In this document: positions 38,558 through 48,719 of the stretch, one piece after another
Layout of the letters: each line of letters opens with the position of its first letter
How positions within the stretch are numbered: the stretch's first letter is position 1
Source of the DNA: Arcobacter defluvii
GTDB lineage: Bacteria > Campylobacterota > Campylobacteria > Campylobacterales > Arcobacteraceae
Assembly: GCF_013201725.1 (NCBI RefSeq)
Contig: NZ_CP053835.1
Coordinates: 1,364,001 to 1,428,000 of the forward strand
DNA length: 64,000 nt
Direction of reading: 5' to 3'
Translations under genes and position numbers: made by a program
Notes under the pieces: generated by a model
What the model saw: the letters and a program-made list of their open reading frames with translations, nothing else
Databases searched by the model: none
Told to the model about the DNA's origin: nothing

Positions 38558-40507
38558 ATGAAATTAAAAAAATTAAGATTAGAAAATTTCAGAAGCTATA
38601 GAGAACTAGATATTAATTTTGATTACAATATGAATATCATTATAGGGAAAAACGATGTTGGTAAATCAACAGTTATGGAAGCTTTAGAAATTTTTTTTAA
38701 TAATGATTTAGTAAAACTTCAACAAGATGATTTAAATATAGATGCACAAAAGGAAGGTATGACCTCTTTAAAAATTATCTTATCTTTTAAAGTAGAAGAT
38801 AGTGATACTATAGTAATTGACTCTTCAAATCCTACTAATTTAGAAGATGAATTTTTATTAGATAAAAATGGTTTATTAACATTGATTCAAGAGTGTGATT
38901 GTTCAAAAAATATTACAAAAGCTAGTATAAAATATTCTTTAGAGTGTGATTATCCTAGTGTATGGAAAGATAAACCAAAAATAAATTTAAAAATAAATGA
39001 TTTAAAAAAAGAGTTAAACGAGTTAGTTGATAATGAAGTAATAAGTGAGGAAGCTTATGAGTCTATTACTAAAAGTGCAAATGCTCCAATAAGACAAGCT
39101 TTATATAAATATTTACTTGAAGAAGAGGATAAAAACGATAGAACAACAATTCAAATAGATTTGGCTAAAGGTGATGAATCAAAAAGTTTAAAAGAGAGTA
39201 TAGATAAAAACTTACCTCTATATTTTTTATTTCAATCTGATAGAGCAAATAAAGATAGTGATGATGATGTTCAAAATCCTTTGAAAATAGCTATTCAAAA
39301 AGCACTTCAAAATGATAAAATAAAGAATATGCTTGATGAAGTTGAAAAATTAATGAAAGAACAAATAAAGCAAGTTGGTGATGATACGTTAGCTAAACTT
39401 CAAGAGATGGATCCAGCAATAGCTTCAACACTAAATCCTAATTACTCGAAAGAACCTGATTGGAAATCAGTTTTTAAGTTTAATTTTACTGGTAATGACA
39501 TTCCATTAAACAAAAGAGGTAGTGGAGTTAGAAGACTAGTTTTATTAAATTATTTTAGAGCAGAAGCAGATAGAAAAATTAATGATAGGTATAATAAAAG
39601 TGTAATTTATGCTATTGAAGAGCCTGAGACATCACAACATCCTGATTATCAACAGATGTTAATTAAATCACTTTTAGAGCTTTCAAGTCATAAAAATCAT
39701 CAAGTAATTATTACTACGCATACACCTAATATTGCAAAAATGGTAGAACTTGAAAATGTAATAGCAATAATAAAAGATGAAACAGGGAATATTAAAAAAT
39801 ATAAAGATTTTGATTTGTTATTTGAAGATATAAAAAATACATTAGGTGTCTTACCAAGCATAGATATTAAGAATATTTCAAAAGTCAAATGTATAGTATG
39901 CTTAGAAGGTAAACTTGATGTAGAGTTTCTTTTAAATATTAATGATCAAATTAGTGAATATAAAGAAATAATTGAATTAAAAGATAATAATGAAATACTT
40001 ATAATACCAATGGGTGGAAGTACCATTCAGTATTGGGCAAATAAAAATTTATTAAAAAAATTGCAAATAAATCAAGTACATATATATGATAGTGATATTG
40101 GTTCAGATGAACCAAATAAATATAGTAAATATTTTGATTCTATCAATAGTCAAGGACTAAATAACTTTACATTTGAAACAAAAAAAAGAGAGATGGAAAA
40201 CTATATTCACCACAATATTATCAATGATACCTATGAAGGGTTTCCTATAATATATAGTGAAGAATGGGATACATTAGATTTAGGAGAAGAAGTTGCAAAA
40301 TATGTTCATAATAATTCAGAAAATTCAGAAATTGATTGGGATGAGATTGAAGATAAAGATAAAAAGAAAAAGAAAGTTAGTCGTGTAAAACAAAGATTTA
40401 ATGAAGAGTTATCAAAACAAATTACAAAACAACATCTTGAAGAGCTAGAAGCTTTTGAAGAGATAAAAGAATGGTTTGAAAAAATCAAGGAAGCTACAAG
40501 AGGATAG
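38558..40507 (+). CDS. OLD-family ATPase/TOPRIM nuclease (first gene of SMC operon)
   Basis: A 649-residue protein with the OLD layout. The N-terminal ABC-type ATPase has Walker A GKNDVGKST (residues about 30-38), a signature-like NKRGSGVRRLVLLNY, Walker B AIEEPETSQHP (about 352) and H-loop ITTHTPNIAKM. A C-terminal TOPRIM domain follows, with the catalytic glutamate in CLEGKLDVEFL (about 450) and the paired acids in IYDSDIG (about 510-512). OLD nucleases cut DNA in phage defence. The C-terminus is Lys/Glu-rich (DKDKKKKKVSR). It ends 2 nt before the next gene's TTG start, so it belongs to the SMC operon. It is not a JetD/MksG protein, which lacks the ABC domain. Confidence 0.85.
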   Translation: MKLKKLRLENFRSYRELDINFDYNMNIIIGKNDVGKSTVMEALEIFFNNDLVKLQQDDLNIDAQKEGMTSLKIILSFKVEDSDTIVIDSSNPTNLEDEFLLDKNGLLTLIQECDCSKNITKASIKYSLECDYPSVWKDKPKINLKINDLKKELNELVDNEVISEEAYESITKSANAPIRQALYKYLLEEEDKNDRTTIQIDLAKGDESKSLKESIDKNLPLYFLFQSDRANKDSDDDVQNPLKIAIQKALQNDKIKNMLDEVEKLMKEQIKQVGDDTLAKLQEMDPAIASTLNPNYSKEPDWKSVFKFNFTGNDIPLNKRGSGVRRLVLLNYFRAEADRKINDRYNKSVIYAIEEPETSQHPDYQQMLIKSLLELSSHKNHQVIITTHTPNIAKMVELENVIAIIKDETGNIKKYKDFDLLFEDIKNTLGVLPSIDIKNISKVKCIVCLEGKLDVEFLLNINDQISEYKEIIELKDNNEILIIPMGGSTIQYWANKNLLKKLQINQVHIYDSDIGSDEPNKYSKYFDSINSQGLNNFTFETKKREMENYIHHNIINDTYEGFPIIYSEEWDTLDLGEEVAKYVHNNSENSEIDWDEIEDKDKKKKKVSRVKQRFNEELSKQITKQHLEELEAFEEIKEWFEKIKEATRG

Positions 40508-40509
40508 TC

Positions 40510-41613
40510 TTGAAAACAAATCATCAAAAACTAATCAAACTTTTATATGATAATGATGAGTTAATAGATCAGATTTATAAAAATCCAAATTCTGTTCACT
40601 CTTCAAATATTCCTCCTACTCTTTTAGAACAAGGAATAATATTAAAACTGGGAGAAGCTGTTGATATAAACCCTTTTTATAGGCAGTTTGTAAACACTAT
40701 TTTATTAAAAGCTGATTATTCAATTCTTTTTGGAAATTTTGATGAACACTCAAAAGAACTTGTCTCTCTAAAAAAACGTTATTTAGAGACAAATAATCAT
40801 GGCTTAATAGTAAAAATAAAAAATCTGATACATAGTTTGTATATGTCAGTTGAGTTACAAAATAAGCAAATAGAAGCTTTACTTAACAATATGGAAAATC
40901 AAATAAATATAGAACTAGACCAATTAATTCATGAAGCTAGTTCATTGCATGATAAGGTGGAAAGGTATTTAAACTCTATAAAAAAAATATTAAGAGATTT
41001 AGATGATGATTTAGCATCTATTCATATGGAGATTGAAGAGACTATAGATAATACAAATTATACTTTAGAACCTTATTTATCTAAGATAGAATCTTACTGT
41101 GATAGATTTTCTGATTTGATTAGAATTAGTGAAGAGAAAAAAGTATTAAATCAAAAGCTTTTTTCATTAAGAGCTATGATACTTCAAAATAACGATGACT
41201 ATTTAGTGGACTTCTTAATAGAAAATCAAGACATTATAGCATTTACATTAGATGAAAGAATTATCTTTGTTCCAAATGAAGAGACCGATTTAACTAGAAT
41301 TACGAATCTACTAAAAAGTGTTTTATCAATTCCTAAACCTAAGATAAGGAAAACAATCACTAAAAAAGTTTCTACAACTAGAAATATTATATATATTGAT
41401 GAAGAGAAAATTATAAATGATTTAGAAGAAAATGGATGTGATGATTTATATAGTTTTTTATTAAAACATCCAGAAATAAAAAAATTAGAATCTTCAAGAC
41501 AAGATACAGAAGCATTTAGGATATTTATGTTGTTTTGTATAAATAAAGAATACCCTTTATTAAAAAGTATGGATTTTAATAGTTCTAATATTAGGAGAGT
41601 ATCTTGGCATTGA
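40510..41613 (+). CDS. Putative kleisin-like subunit (MukF/JetA-like) of an SMC complex
   Basis: A 367-residue protein. The N-terminal part (about 1-75) looks like a winged-helix (LLYDNDELIDQIY...LLEQGIILKLGE...NPFYRQFV). The middle (about 95-235) is almost entirely helical and coiled-coil-like (SVELQNKQIEALLNNMENQI, ILRDLDDDLASIHMEIEETI). A C-terminal folded part follows. Size, layout and position before a KITE-like gene and an SMC gene match MukF/MksF/JetA. It starts with TTG 2 nt after the OLD stop, using AGAGGA inside the OLD gene. The assignment rests on architecture and context; no catalytic motif is expected. Confidence 0.6.
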   Translation: MKTNHQKLIKLLYDNDELIDQIYKNPNSVHSSNIPPTLLEQGIILKLGEAVDINPFYRQFVNTILLKADYSILFGNFDEHSKELVSLKKRYLETNNHGLIVKIKNLIHSLYMSVELQNKQIEALLNNMENQINIELDQLIHEASSLHDKVERYLNSIKKILRDLDDDLASIHMEIEETIDNTNYTLEPYLSKIESYCDRFSDLIRISEEKKVLNQKLFSLRAMILQNNDDYLVDFLIENQDIIAFTLDERIIFVPNEETDLTRITNLLKSVLSIPKPKIRKTITKKVSTTRNIIYIDEEKIINDLEENGCDDLYSFLLKHPEIKKLESSRQDTEAFRIFMLFCINKEYPLLKSMDFNSSNIRRVSWH

Positions 41614-42155
41614 CAGCAATAGTTTTTGAAATACTAAAAGATGGGAGTATTATATCTTCAAATTCTAAAGATGAACAAATAAGAAGTATATTTTATAGCC
41701 TAAGTGATGATAATGTATTTGAAGAAACACAAAAGGTATTTCAACAAATAGGATTTAAACTTATCTATGAAGATAATTGTTTTTATTTGTCTAAAAAAAG
41801 CTATTTCAATGATAAAGAACAAGATAAATTCATTAAAAAATATAGAGATAGTTTTCTAGCACTTTCTATATTAAAGTATTTCTTTCAAGGTATATCTAGT
41901 GGAAGAGAATTTTCAAAAAGTTCTTTAATAGCAAAAGCAAATAATAATTTGGATCTTCAAGTAAAAGAGACTTTAGAATATCTAACAAAAAAAGAGGATG
42001 ATTTATCCGGTTCAATGGAAGTGGTATTAAAAATATTAAGGGAAAATAGAATTATAGAAAGAATAGATAAAAAAAATGAAGATAAATATTTTGTTTTAGA
42101 TTCTATAGGATATTTTAATAGTATTTTAAAACAGTTGGAGAATAGTGATGCTTAA
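41604..42155 (+). CDS. Putative KITE subunit (MukE/JetB-like)
   Basis: A 183-residue protein. Two consecutive winged-helix-like segments can be traced (FLALSILKYFFQGISSGREFSKSSLIAKANNN...VKETLEYLTKKEDD and MEVVLKILRENRIIERID...KYFVLDS). That is the composition of MukE/MksE/JetB proteins, which bridge kleisin and SMC heads. The start is TTG 41604 with AGGAG at 6 nt. The gene overlaps the kleisin stop by 10 bp and the SMC start by 8 bp. The identification depends mainly on size, predicted fold and gene order. Confidence 0.6.
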   Translation: MALTAIVFEILKDGSIISSNSKDEQIRSIFYSLSDDNVFEETQKVFQQIGFKLIYEDNCFYLSKKSYFNDKEQDKFIKKYRDSFLALSILKYFFQGISSGREFSKSSLIAKANNNLDLQVKETLEYLTKKEDDLSGSMEVVLKILRENRIIERIDKKNEDKYFVLDSIGYFNSILKQLENSDA

Positions 42156-45100
42156 AAAGTTGTATATGATTAATTCAGGTGAGATGGATTATATTGAAAT
42201 AGATGTTGATAGTAATCTTTTTTTTGCAGGGGATAATGGAAGTGGTAAAACAACAACTATTAGGGCGTTACATTACTTATTTGTAACAGAGTCTAGGTCA
42301 GTAGGTATATCTGGAGATCAAACTCCTTTTAATGAGTATTATTTTCCAGATATTCAGCGTTCTTATTTAATATATGATTTTGGTATTTATTTTATAGTTA
42401 TGTTTAGAGATAGTGAAGGGATTAAGAAATATTTTTCTAAAAGGGAATTAGATATTAATAGATTTTTTTATGAAGATAATGTATTAAAAGAACATAGAGA
42501 TATAATGAAATATATCACAATGGGCACAAGTAAAAAAACTATTGCATTACAAGATTATCGTACTCAATTTTATGGTGATGGAGAATTTTCTTTTAATAAA
42601 ATAGACAATTATGAAACTTTTATTAAACTGTATTCTAAGCTTTTTAATATCTCAAAAACAGTTATAGATAGTAATTCAATAAAAGAAGCTATTAAAGATT
42701 CTATTGGAAAAAAAGATGAATTCTTTGAATTTAATGCTTTAGAGTTTTATAATAGTTTTTATAAATTGCAATATCTTAATAAGTTTTATAAAACTTATGA
42801 GAAAAATAAAAATAGAATAAATGAACTAATGGATATTTATAAAAACGTGATACAAATAGAGAGTGATTTAAATATATCATTAAAACAAATAAAATATAGA
42901 TATGATTATGAACAAAAAGAATATGAAAGTTTAAAAATAAGAATTACAAGTATTGAAAATAGACTAAGAATTAAAAACTCTTATGCTGGACATTTAAGAC
43001 AAAGATTAAACTATATAACTGATAAAATCAAAAATCTTCACGATGATTTAATTTATGAATTAAAAGAAATAGAAAAACTTGAAATAGAGTTTTCTAAAGA
43101 AGAGGTTTTAAAAAACAAAAATATTCTTTTAACTAAAGATAGTTTAATTATCAAGCAAAAACAGATACAAAAAAATATTTTACAAATTGAAAATCAATAT
43201 AAAAGCCTACTAGAGACTATAGATAATGAAATAGTTCAAATAAAACAATCTATAAAGTATGAAGAGCTAAAACTAAAAGAGCAAACTAATCTTTTAAAAG
43301 AACAAAATTCAGAACAAATAGAAATAAAATATCAAGAGCTCCAGCTAGACAAGGATATAAAAATTGAACAAATTAATGACAAAATAGATTTAACTCAAAA
43401 AGATATATTAAGTTTTGAACAGGAAAAAGAAAAAGTAATATTATCCAAAGAAGAAATATATGGTGAGTATGAGAAAAAGCTTGAATTGATAAGGGAAAAG
43501 TTTGAAACAGATAATAAAAAAGTTAGTGAAGAAATTGATACTTTAGAAAAAGATAAAATTAATATAAATAAAAAGATTTTTGAATATGAAGAAAATAAAA
43601 ATAAGATAAATAAAGAATATAAAAAAATTATAGAAACAAATAAAGATGAGTATGAAAAAGCAAAAAAAATTGGAATAGAAAAACGAAGTTATTTGGAGAA
43701 ATTATTTAACATAGATGAAAATAGTTTTCAAGCTTTTTTAAATGATAATATTGATGATTGGGAAAAAAGATTATATCCTATAATGGAAAAGAAACTATTA
43801 AGCATGGATATTCAGACATTAAATCCTAATGTTATAGATAGTGATAAACTTTTTGGAATTTCATTGAATTTAGATTTATTAGATACTATACCAACAAGAG
43901 TACAAATTGAGTTAGATATTGAAAAAATATCTAATGAACTGGATATTATGAAAGATAGTTTTGAAAAAGAGACTAAAAATATAGAAGATGAATATAAGAA
44001 AAAAATAGAAGAAGTTGAAAGCTTAATATCTAAAGAAAAAAGAAATTTAGAGATTTTATTACTAAAAATAGAAGAAATTAAAATAAAAAAAGTAAAAATT
44101 CTTGATAGTTATAATAATGAGCAAAAAACCATATTAAAAGAAAGAAATGAAAAGAAGATAAAACTTGATACTCAAATTGGGAAAATTAAAGATAATATTT
44201 TAAAAGAACAAGGAATAGTAAAAGAATTGAACTTACAACTTAAACAAATTAATAAAACTTTTATTGATAGTTTTGCTCTTTATAAAAAAGATGAAATAAA
44301 AGAGTTAGATAAAAAGATTGAAGAGTTTAAAAATGTATCAAGACAAAAGATAGAAGAGATAAATGAAAAAATAGTAGAGTTAGAAAATAAAAAACATGAT
44401 ATTACACAAGAAGAAAAACTAAGAGAACTAGATATAGAGCTACAAAATGTAGAACAAAAACTTTTAGCTGTTTCGCAAAGTGAAGCTTATTTTAAACGTT
44501 ATGAGGATGTTCAAAGTAAAATATTAAATAAAATAAATATTGAAAAAAGTTTATCAAAACAAGAGCAATTTAAAAATAAAGTAGAATTGTTATTTGATAA
44601 AAAACAAAAAGAATTAGAAAGGTTTATTTTAGAACAAACAAAAGTCTTGGAAGAGTTAACTTTAAAATCTAAATCTTATAAAAATGGTTTAGAAAAAATT
44701 TCCTCGTTAGAAATTAGTTTATCAGATGATTTTATAGAAACTAATATTTTACTAGAAACTTTAGTTTCAGAGTTTATAAATAAACAAGATGAACATATTT
44801 CCCAAAGGTCTAAATTTAGAGAATCTTTTGAAATAGTTGTAAAAAAATTAAAAAAATATGGAAAATTTGATTTACCAATTGATTTAGAGTATTTTAGTGA
44901 ACTTATAAAATTATCTAATGAAAAAGATCTAGAAAACTCTATATATGAATTGTTTCATTATCAAAGGAAAATAAAAGATGAAAAAAGAAATTCTACATTG
45001 GAATTATCAGCTTTAGTTGAAAGGACAAATCAAAGATTAAAAAACTTTGATTCTTCAAATAAAAAATTGAAAAGTAAAATTGCTAAAATCAATAAAAACT

Positions 45101-45681
45101 TAAATAATATTGATTTTTCTGTTATTAATTCTATTCAATTAAAAAGGGAAGATGCAAGTGGAAATAATATAGGTGCCTATTTAGTTGATTTAAGAAGTTT
45201 ACTTACTAATATAGAAATCAATGAAGAGAATAGTTTATTTGAAAATAATATACAACTTGAAAAAGATATTGATGAAACTATTCAATTGCTAAATAATATA
45301 AAAAATATATTAGGAGATAGCAAATTATCTAGTTATGATAGTTCAACTATTAGGATAGGGTATAGTGAAAATAGTAAGCCTGTAAAATGGGTTGAACAAA
45401 TACAATCACAAGCTTCAACAGGTACAAACCTTATGTTAAAAGTGGCAATTACTATTTCTATATTAGGGGAATATATTACAAATAATGAAAATCTATTTTA
45501 TTTAATTATTGATGAAGTGTCTCAGTTACATAGTAATAATCAGAATAAGATGAGAGAGTTTGCAAAAAAACGTGGATTTAATATAGTATTTGTTGCACCT
45601 GAACCAACATTGATAAAACCTAAAGATATTAGATATTATATTTTTGAGAATAAAAATGCAATATTGATGAATCATGTTTAA
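42148..45681 (+). CDS. SMC/MukB-like condensin ATPase
   Basis: A 1177-residue SMC-like protein. The N-terminal head has Walker A FFAGDNGSGKTTTIRALHYLF (about residue 28-36). Long coiled coils run about 215-510 and 620-960, either side of a non-coiled hinge-like segment (about 510-620, with LLSMDIQTLNPNVI and ISLNLDLLDTIPTRVQIEL). The C-terminal head has the signature-like QASTGTNLMLKVAI and Walker B YLIIDEVSQLHSNN (about 1119). It resembles MukB/MksB/JetC rather than Smc (no GGEKxLS-type signature). ATG 42148 with TTGGAG at 7 nt is preferred over GTG 42145. It should extrude DNA loops with the two preceding subunits. Confidence 0.82.
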   Translation: MLKKLYMINSGEMDYIEIDVDSNLFFAGDNGSGKTTTIRALHYLFVTESRSVGISGDQTPFNEYYFPDIQRSYLIYDFGIYFIVMFRDSEGIKKYFSKRELDINRFFYEDNVLKEHRDIMKYITMGTSKKTIALQDYRTQFYGDGEFSFNKIDNYETFIKLYSKLFNISKTVIDSNSIKEAIKDSIGKKDEFFEFNALEFYNSFYKLQYLNKFYKTYEKNKNRINELMDIYKNVIQIESDLNISLKQIKYRYDYEQKEYESLKIRITSIENRLRIKNSYAGHLRQRLNYITDKIKNLHDDLIYELKEIEKLEIEFSKEEVLKNKNILLTKDSLIIKQKQIQKNILQIENQYKSLLETIDNEIVQIKQSIKYEELKLKEQTNLLKEQNSEQIEIKYQELQLDKDIKIEQINDKIDLTQKDILSFEQEKEKVILSKEEIYGEYEKKLELIREKFETDNKKVSEEIDTLEKDKININKKIFEYEENKNKINKEYKKIIETNKDEYEKAKKIGIEKRSYLEKLFNIDENSFQAFLNDNIDDWEKRLYPIMEKKLLSMDIQTLNPNVIDSDKLFGISLNLDLLDTIPTRVQIELDIEKISNELDIMKDSFEKETKNIEDEYKKKIEEVESLISKEKRNLEILLLKIEEIKIKKVKILDSYNNEQKTILKERNEKKIKLDTQIGKIKDNILKEQGIVKELNLQLKQINKTFIDSFALYKKDEIKELDKKIEEFKNVSRQKIEEINEKIVELENKKHDITQEEKLRELDIELQNVEQKLLAVSQSEAYFKRYEDVQSKILNKINIEKSLSKQEQFKNKVELLFDKKQKELERFILEQTKVLEELTLKSKSYKNGLEKISSLEISLSDDFIETNILLETLVSEFINKQDEHISQRSKFRESFEIVVKKLKKYGKFDLPIDLEYFSELIKLSNEKDLENSIYELFHYQRKIKDEKRNSTLELSALVERTNQRLKNFDSSNKKLKSKIAKINKNLNNIDFSVINSIQLKREDASGNNIGAYLVDLRSLLTNIEINEENSLFENNIQLEKDIDETIQLLNNIKNILGDSKLSSYDSSTIRIGYSENSKPVKWVEQIQSQASTGTNLMLKVAITISILGEYITNNENLFYLIIDEVSQLHSNNQNKMREFAKKRGFNIVFVAPEPTLIKPKDIRYYIFENKNAILMNHV

Positions 45682-45730
45682 ATATTAAAATTCAATTATA
45701 TTTTAATATTAATTTAAGTAAGATGATGAA

Positions 45731-46822
45731 ATGTTAAGAATAAAACTATATGTAATATTAATTTTATCACTACTTACTGTTAATCTTCAAGCATTTGAAA
45801 CAAATTATATAAATACTTATAGCAAATTAATTGCAAATAATTTTAAATTAGTAGATTTAGATGATGAAAATGCTGAATTTAAAATGGCAAAAAAAGAAGA
45901 AAATTATGATTATGCTCTTAAATACAAATTAGCAAAATCAGGTTATGAAAATAGCGATTATATAAATTACCATACAGAAAATTTTTACAATGAAGATAGT
46001 TATAATCTAATATTTAGTAGTAGTATTTATTTATATGATTATATGTGGTTAAATTTTGATATGAATTATAAAGATTCATTAAGAAGTATTATGGAGTCTT
46101 CAGGTGGAGTTGCGTATTTGAAAAAAAGCACAAAAGAAGAATCTTCAGTTGGATTATATTTTAAACCAAATTCTATAATAACATCAAGTATTAGTTTTGA
46201 AAATTTAAATACAAATATAGATTATGATAAATTTATAAATCAAAGTTCTAAAAATACAGACAACAAAAAACTTAAGTTTAGTATTACTTCAGATTTAGAT
46301 TTTGTTACATTGGATACTTCTGTGTATCAAATATTTAAAGATAATAGATATTTATCAAGAAGTGAAGATAATGAAGATTATTTACAAAATACTCAAGAAT
46401 TATATAGAGGTTTAGAAATAGCTTTATCAAAAGACTTAACAGAAAATCTAAAACTTACATCTAGTGCAAAATTTTCAAATATTGAGATTTTAAATAGTAA
46501 TATAGAAGATTATAAGGGAAATGTTCCTTTATATACGCCACAAAAAGAGTTTGATTTAAAAACTGAATATTTATATAAAGATATAAAATTTATAAGTAAA
46601 GTTTCTTATGTAGGAAGTAGATATATAGATAATGTCAATAGTCAAAAATTAGGTAGTTATACTATTGGAAGTTTAGGAGCTAGTTTTTACACTAAATTTA
46701 TTGATGAAGATGCAAAAATTGATTTGAGTATTAAAAATATTTTAAATAAAGATTATTATTTATATTCTGATACAAAAGGTGATTCGACAAGTTTTATGAT
46801 GAACATGTCAATGCCATTTTGA
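45731..46822 (+). CDS. TonB-dependent-receptor-like barrel lacking a plug domain
   Basis: A 363-residue protein with a signal peptide (residues 1-21, LLTVNLQAF) and beta-barrel strands of alternating hydrophobic residues. The C-terminal part matches TonB-dependent receptors: PLYTPQKEFDLKTEYLYKD, VSYVGSRYIDNVNSQKLGSY, IDLSIKNILNKDYYLYSDT, and terminal Phe (MNMSMPF). Normal receptors have 600-800 residues with an N-terminal plug and TonB box; neither is visible here. The frame is intact with its own start. It may be a deletion derivative that still makes a small barrel, or a decaying gene. It follows the SMC gene by 49 bp but is not clearly part of that operon. Confidence 0.65.
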   Translation: MLRIKLYVILILSLLTVNLQAFETNYINTYSKLIANNFKLVDLDDENAEFKMAKKEENYDYALKYKLAKSGYENSDYINYHTENFYNEDSYNLIFSSSIYLYDYMWLNFDMNYKDSLRSIMESSGGVAYLKKSTKEESSVGLYFKPNSIITSSISFENLNTNIDYDKFINQSSKNTDNKKLKFSITSDLDFVTLDTSVYQIFKDNRYLSRSEDNEDYLQNTQELYRGLEIALSKDLTENLKLTSSAKFSNIEILNSNIEDYKGNVPLYTPQKEFDLKTEYLYKDIKFISKVSYVGSRYIDNVNSQKLGSYTIGSLGASFYTKFIDEDAKIDLSIKNILNKDYYLYSDTKGDSTSFMMNMSMPF

Positions 46823-46877
46823 TAACTTACTTATCTACTATTTTGTATAATAAATAAAATAGTTATGGATTAAATTT

Positions 46878-48719
46878 ATGTCTTATTTAAAAATAATTTT
46901 TCTTTTATTAGTTTCAATAAATCTTTATGCAAATATAATAAATATAAATGAACAAACGAAATCTATCGAGATACTTCCAAATAGTGAAATTTATATTGAT
47001 AAAAATAGAAATTTAACTATTGAAGATATAATAAAACAAAATGTAAAATTTGAAAAAAGTAATAAAGAGATTTTATCATTTGGATATTCTCCCGATTTTG
47101 ATGTTTGGATAAAAATTGTTTTAAAAAATGATTTAAATAAACCTATAAAAAAAATACTCGAATATAATAATCCTTTGACAACAAATGTTGATTTTTATGA
47201 TGTAAATAAAGATAATTATTTCCAAAAAGATGGGCTTTTAACTCAAAATAAAGACAAATATGTAATTAATCCAATTTTTGAAATAGAACTCAATCCAAAT
47301 GAAGAAAAAGTATATTTTGTAAAAGCATCTTCTTATATAACAACATTAATTATAGATTTGAAACTTTGGAATGAGAATAGTTTTTATCAAAAAGAGATAA
47401 AACATCAAATAATATTATCTCTGTTCTTTGGAGCAATGTTTATACTAGGAATTTATAATTTATTTATATATTTATTTACAAGAGATAAAAGCTATTTATA
47501 TTATGTAATATATATTTTTGGTTTAATTGCACATCATTTAGTATATGTAGGTTTTACTAAGCTTTATATGTTTAATTCAAAAATACTTTTAGATATACTT
47601 GAATTATCCTCTGTTTTAGTTGCTCTTCCTGTTTATGCTTTAGGATTATTTACAAAAAGTTTTTTACAAACAAATCAATATCCAATTTTGAATAAAATTT
47701 TAAATGGCTTTTTGATAGTTATTCCAATATCAATTTTATTTTTTATATTTACAGATGATTATGATAAATATAGAAATAGTTTAACTATGTTATTTTTACT
47801 ATTTTTAATGATAGTAACAATATATGGAGCAATAAAAAGAAATAAACAGGCATATTTTATTTTATTTGGTTGGTTTATATTTTTATCTTCTGGAATGCTT
47901 ATGTTCCTTTCAAGCTCAGGAATTTTTGATATTAAGAAGTTTTTCCCTTATTTAATTGAAACTTCATTTGTAATGGAAGCAATAATTTTTTCAATTGCTT
48001 TGGCAAATAGAATTACAAGTTTACAAAAAGAGAAAAATGAAGCAAATAATAGATTAATAATTCAACAAAAAAATGAAACTAAAAGATTATCAAAAGAGGT
48101 AGATTTACGAACAAAAGATTTAAAAACAGCTCTTGATGAAAAAGAGTTATTATTAAAAGAGTTAAATCATAGAGTTAAAAATAATATGCAAACAATTGTA
48201 TCTTTGATAAGACTTCAAAGTGATGAAGTTGAAAATGAAAAATTAAAAGATATTTTACTTACAATTCAAAATAGAATTAGTGCAATGGGACATCTTCATG
48301 AACTTTTATATAAGCAAGATAATATAAATTATATTGATGTTTATGAATATTTTGAAATATTAATTGAAGAGGTAAGATATAGTTATGATAGTTATATAAA
48401 TATTCATCTCGATATAAAAACAAAATTAAAAATGGAACAAGCTATATATTGTGGACTTATAATAAATGAATTAATAACAAATTCTTTTAAGTATGCTTTT
48501 CCAAATAAAGAGGGAAATATTTATGTTATTTTAGAAAAAGATGAAAAAATGAAACTAACTGTCAAAGACGATGGAATAGGGTTTGAAAAAACAAATACAA
48601 CTTTCTCTTTAGGTCTAACTTTAGTTAACACTTTAGCTTTAAATCAACTAAAAGGAAAAATAATTACAGATATAAAAGATGGAGTAACTACAACTATTTT
48701 ATGGGATGAAGATGAATAG
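46878..48719 (+). CDS. 7TMR-DISM sensor histidine kinase (HisKA_2 type)
   Basis: A 613-residue sensor. A signal peptide is followed by a periplasmic 7TMR-DISM extracellular domain (about 25-165, SFGYSPDFDVWIKIVLKND). Seven membrane helices follow (about 175-385), then a short coiled coil and a kinase of the HisKA_2/HWE-like class: KELNHRVKNNMQTIVSLIRLQ (phospho-His about 431), LIINELITNSFKYAFP, VKDDGIGF, SLGLTLVNTLAL. It overlaps the downstream response regulator gene, its likely partner. The periplasmic domain class usually senses carbohydrates or other small molecules. Confidence 0.9.
   Translation: MSYLKIIFLLLVSINLYANIININEQTKSIEILPNSEIYIDKNRNLTIEDIIKQNVKFEKSNKEILSFGYSPDFDVWIKIVLKNDLNKPIKKILEYNNPLTTNVDFYDVNKDNYFQKDGLLTQNKDKYVINPIFEIELNPNEEKVYFVKASSYITTLIIDLKLWNENSFYQKEIKHQIILSLFFGAMFILGIYNLFIYLFTRDKSYLYYVIYIFGLIAHHLVYVGFTKLYMFNSKILLDILELSSVLVALPVYALGLFTKSFLQTNQYPILNKILNGFLIVIPISILFFIFTDDYDKYRNSLTMLFLLFLMIVTIYGAIKRNKQAYFILFGWFIFLSSGMLMFLSSSGIFDIKKFFPYLIETSFVMEAIIFSIALANRITSLQKEKNEANNRLIIQQKNETKRLSKEVDLRTKDLKTALDEKELLLKELNHRVKNNMQTIVSLIRLQSDEVENEKLKDILLTIQNRISAMGHLHELLYKQDNINYIDVYEYFEILIEEVRYSYDSYINIHLDIKTKLKMEQAIYCGLIINELITNSFKYAFPNKEGNIYVILEKDEKMKLTVKDDGIGFEKTNTTFSLGLTLVNTLALNQLKGKIITDIKDGVTTTILWDEDE

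Noticed and set aside
38558-45681. The SMC operon as a Lamassu or Gabija system
   Set aside because: Lamassu lacks a separate MukF-like plus MukE-like pair before the SMC. Gabija pairs an OLD nuclease with a UvrD helicase, and no helicase is present.
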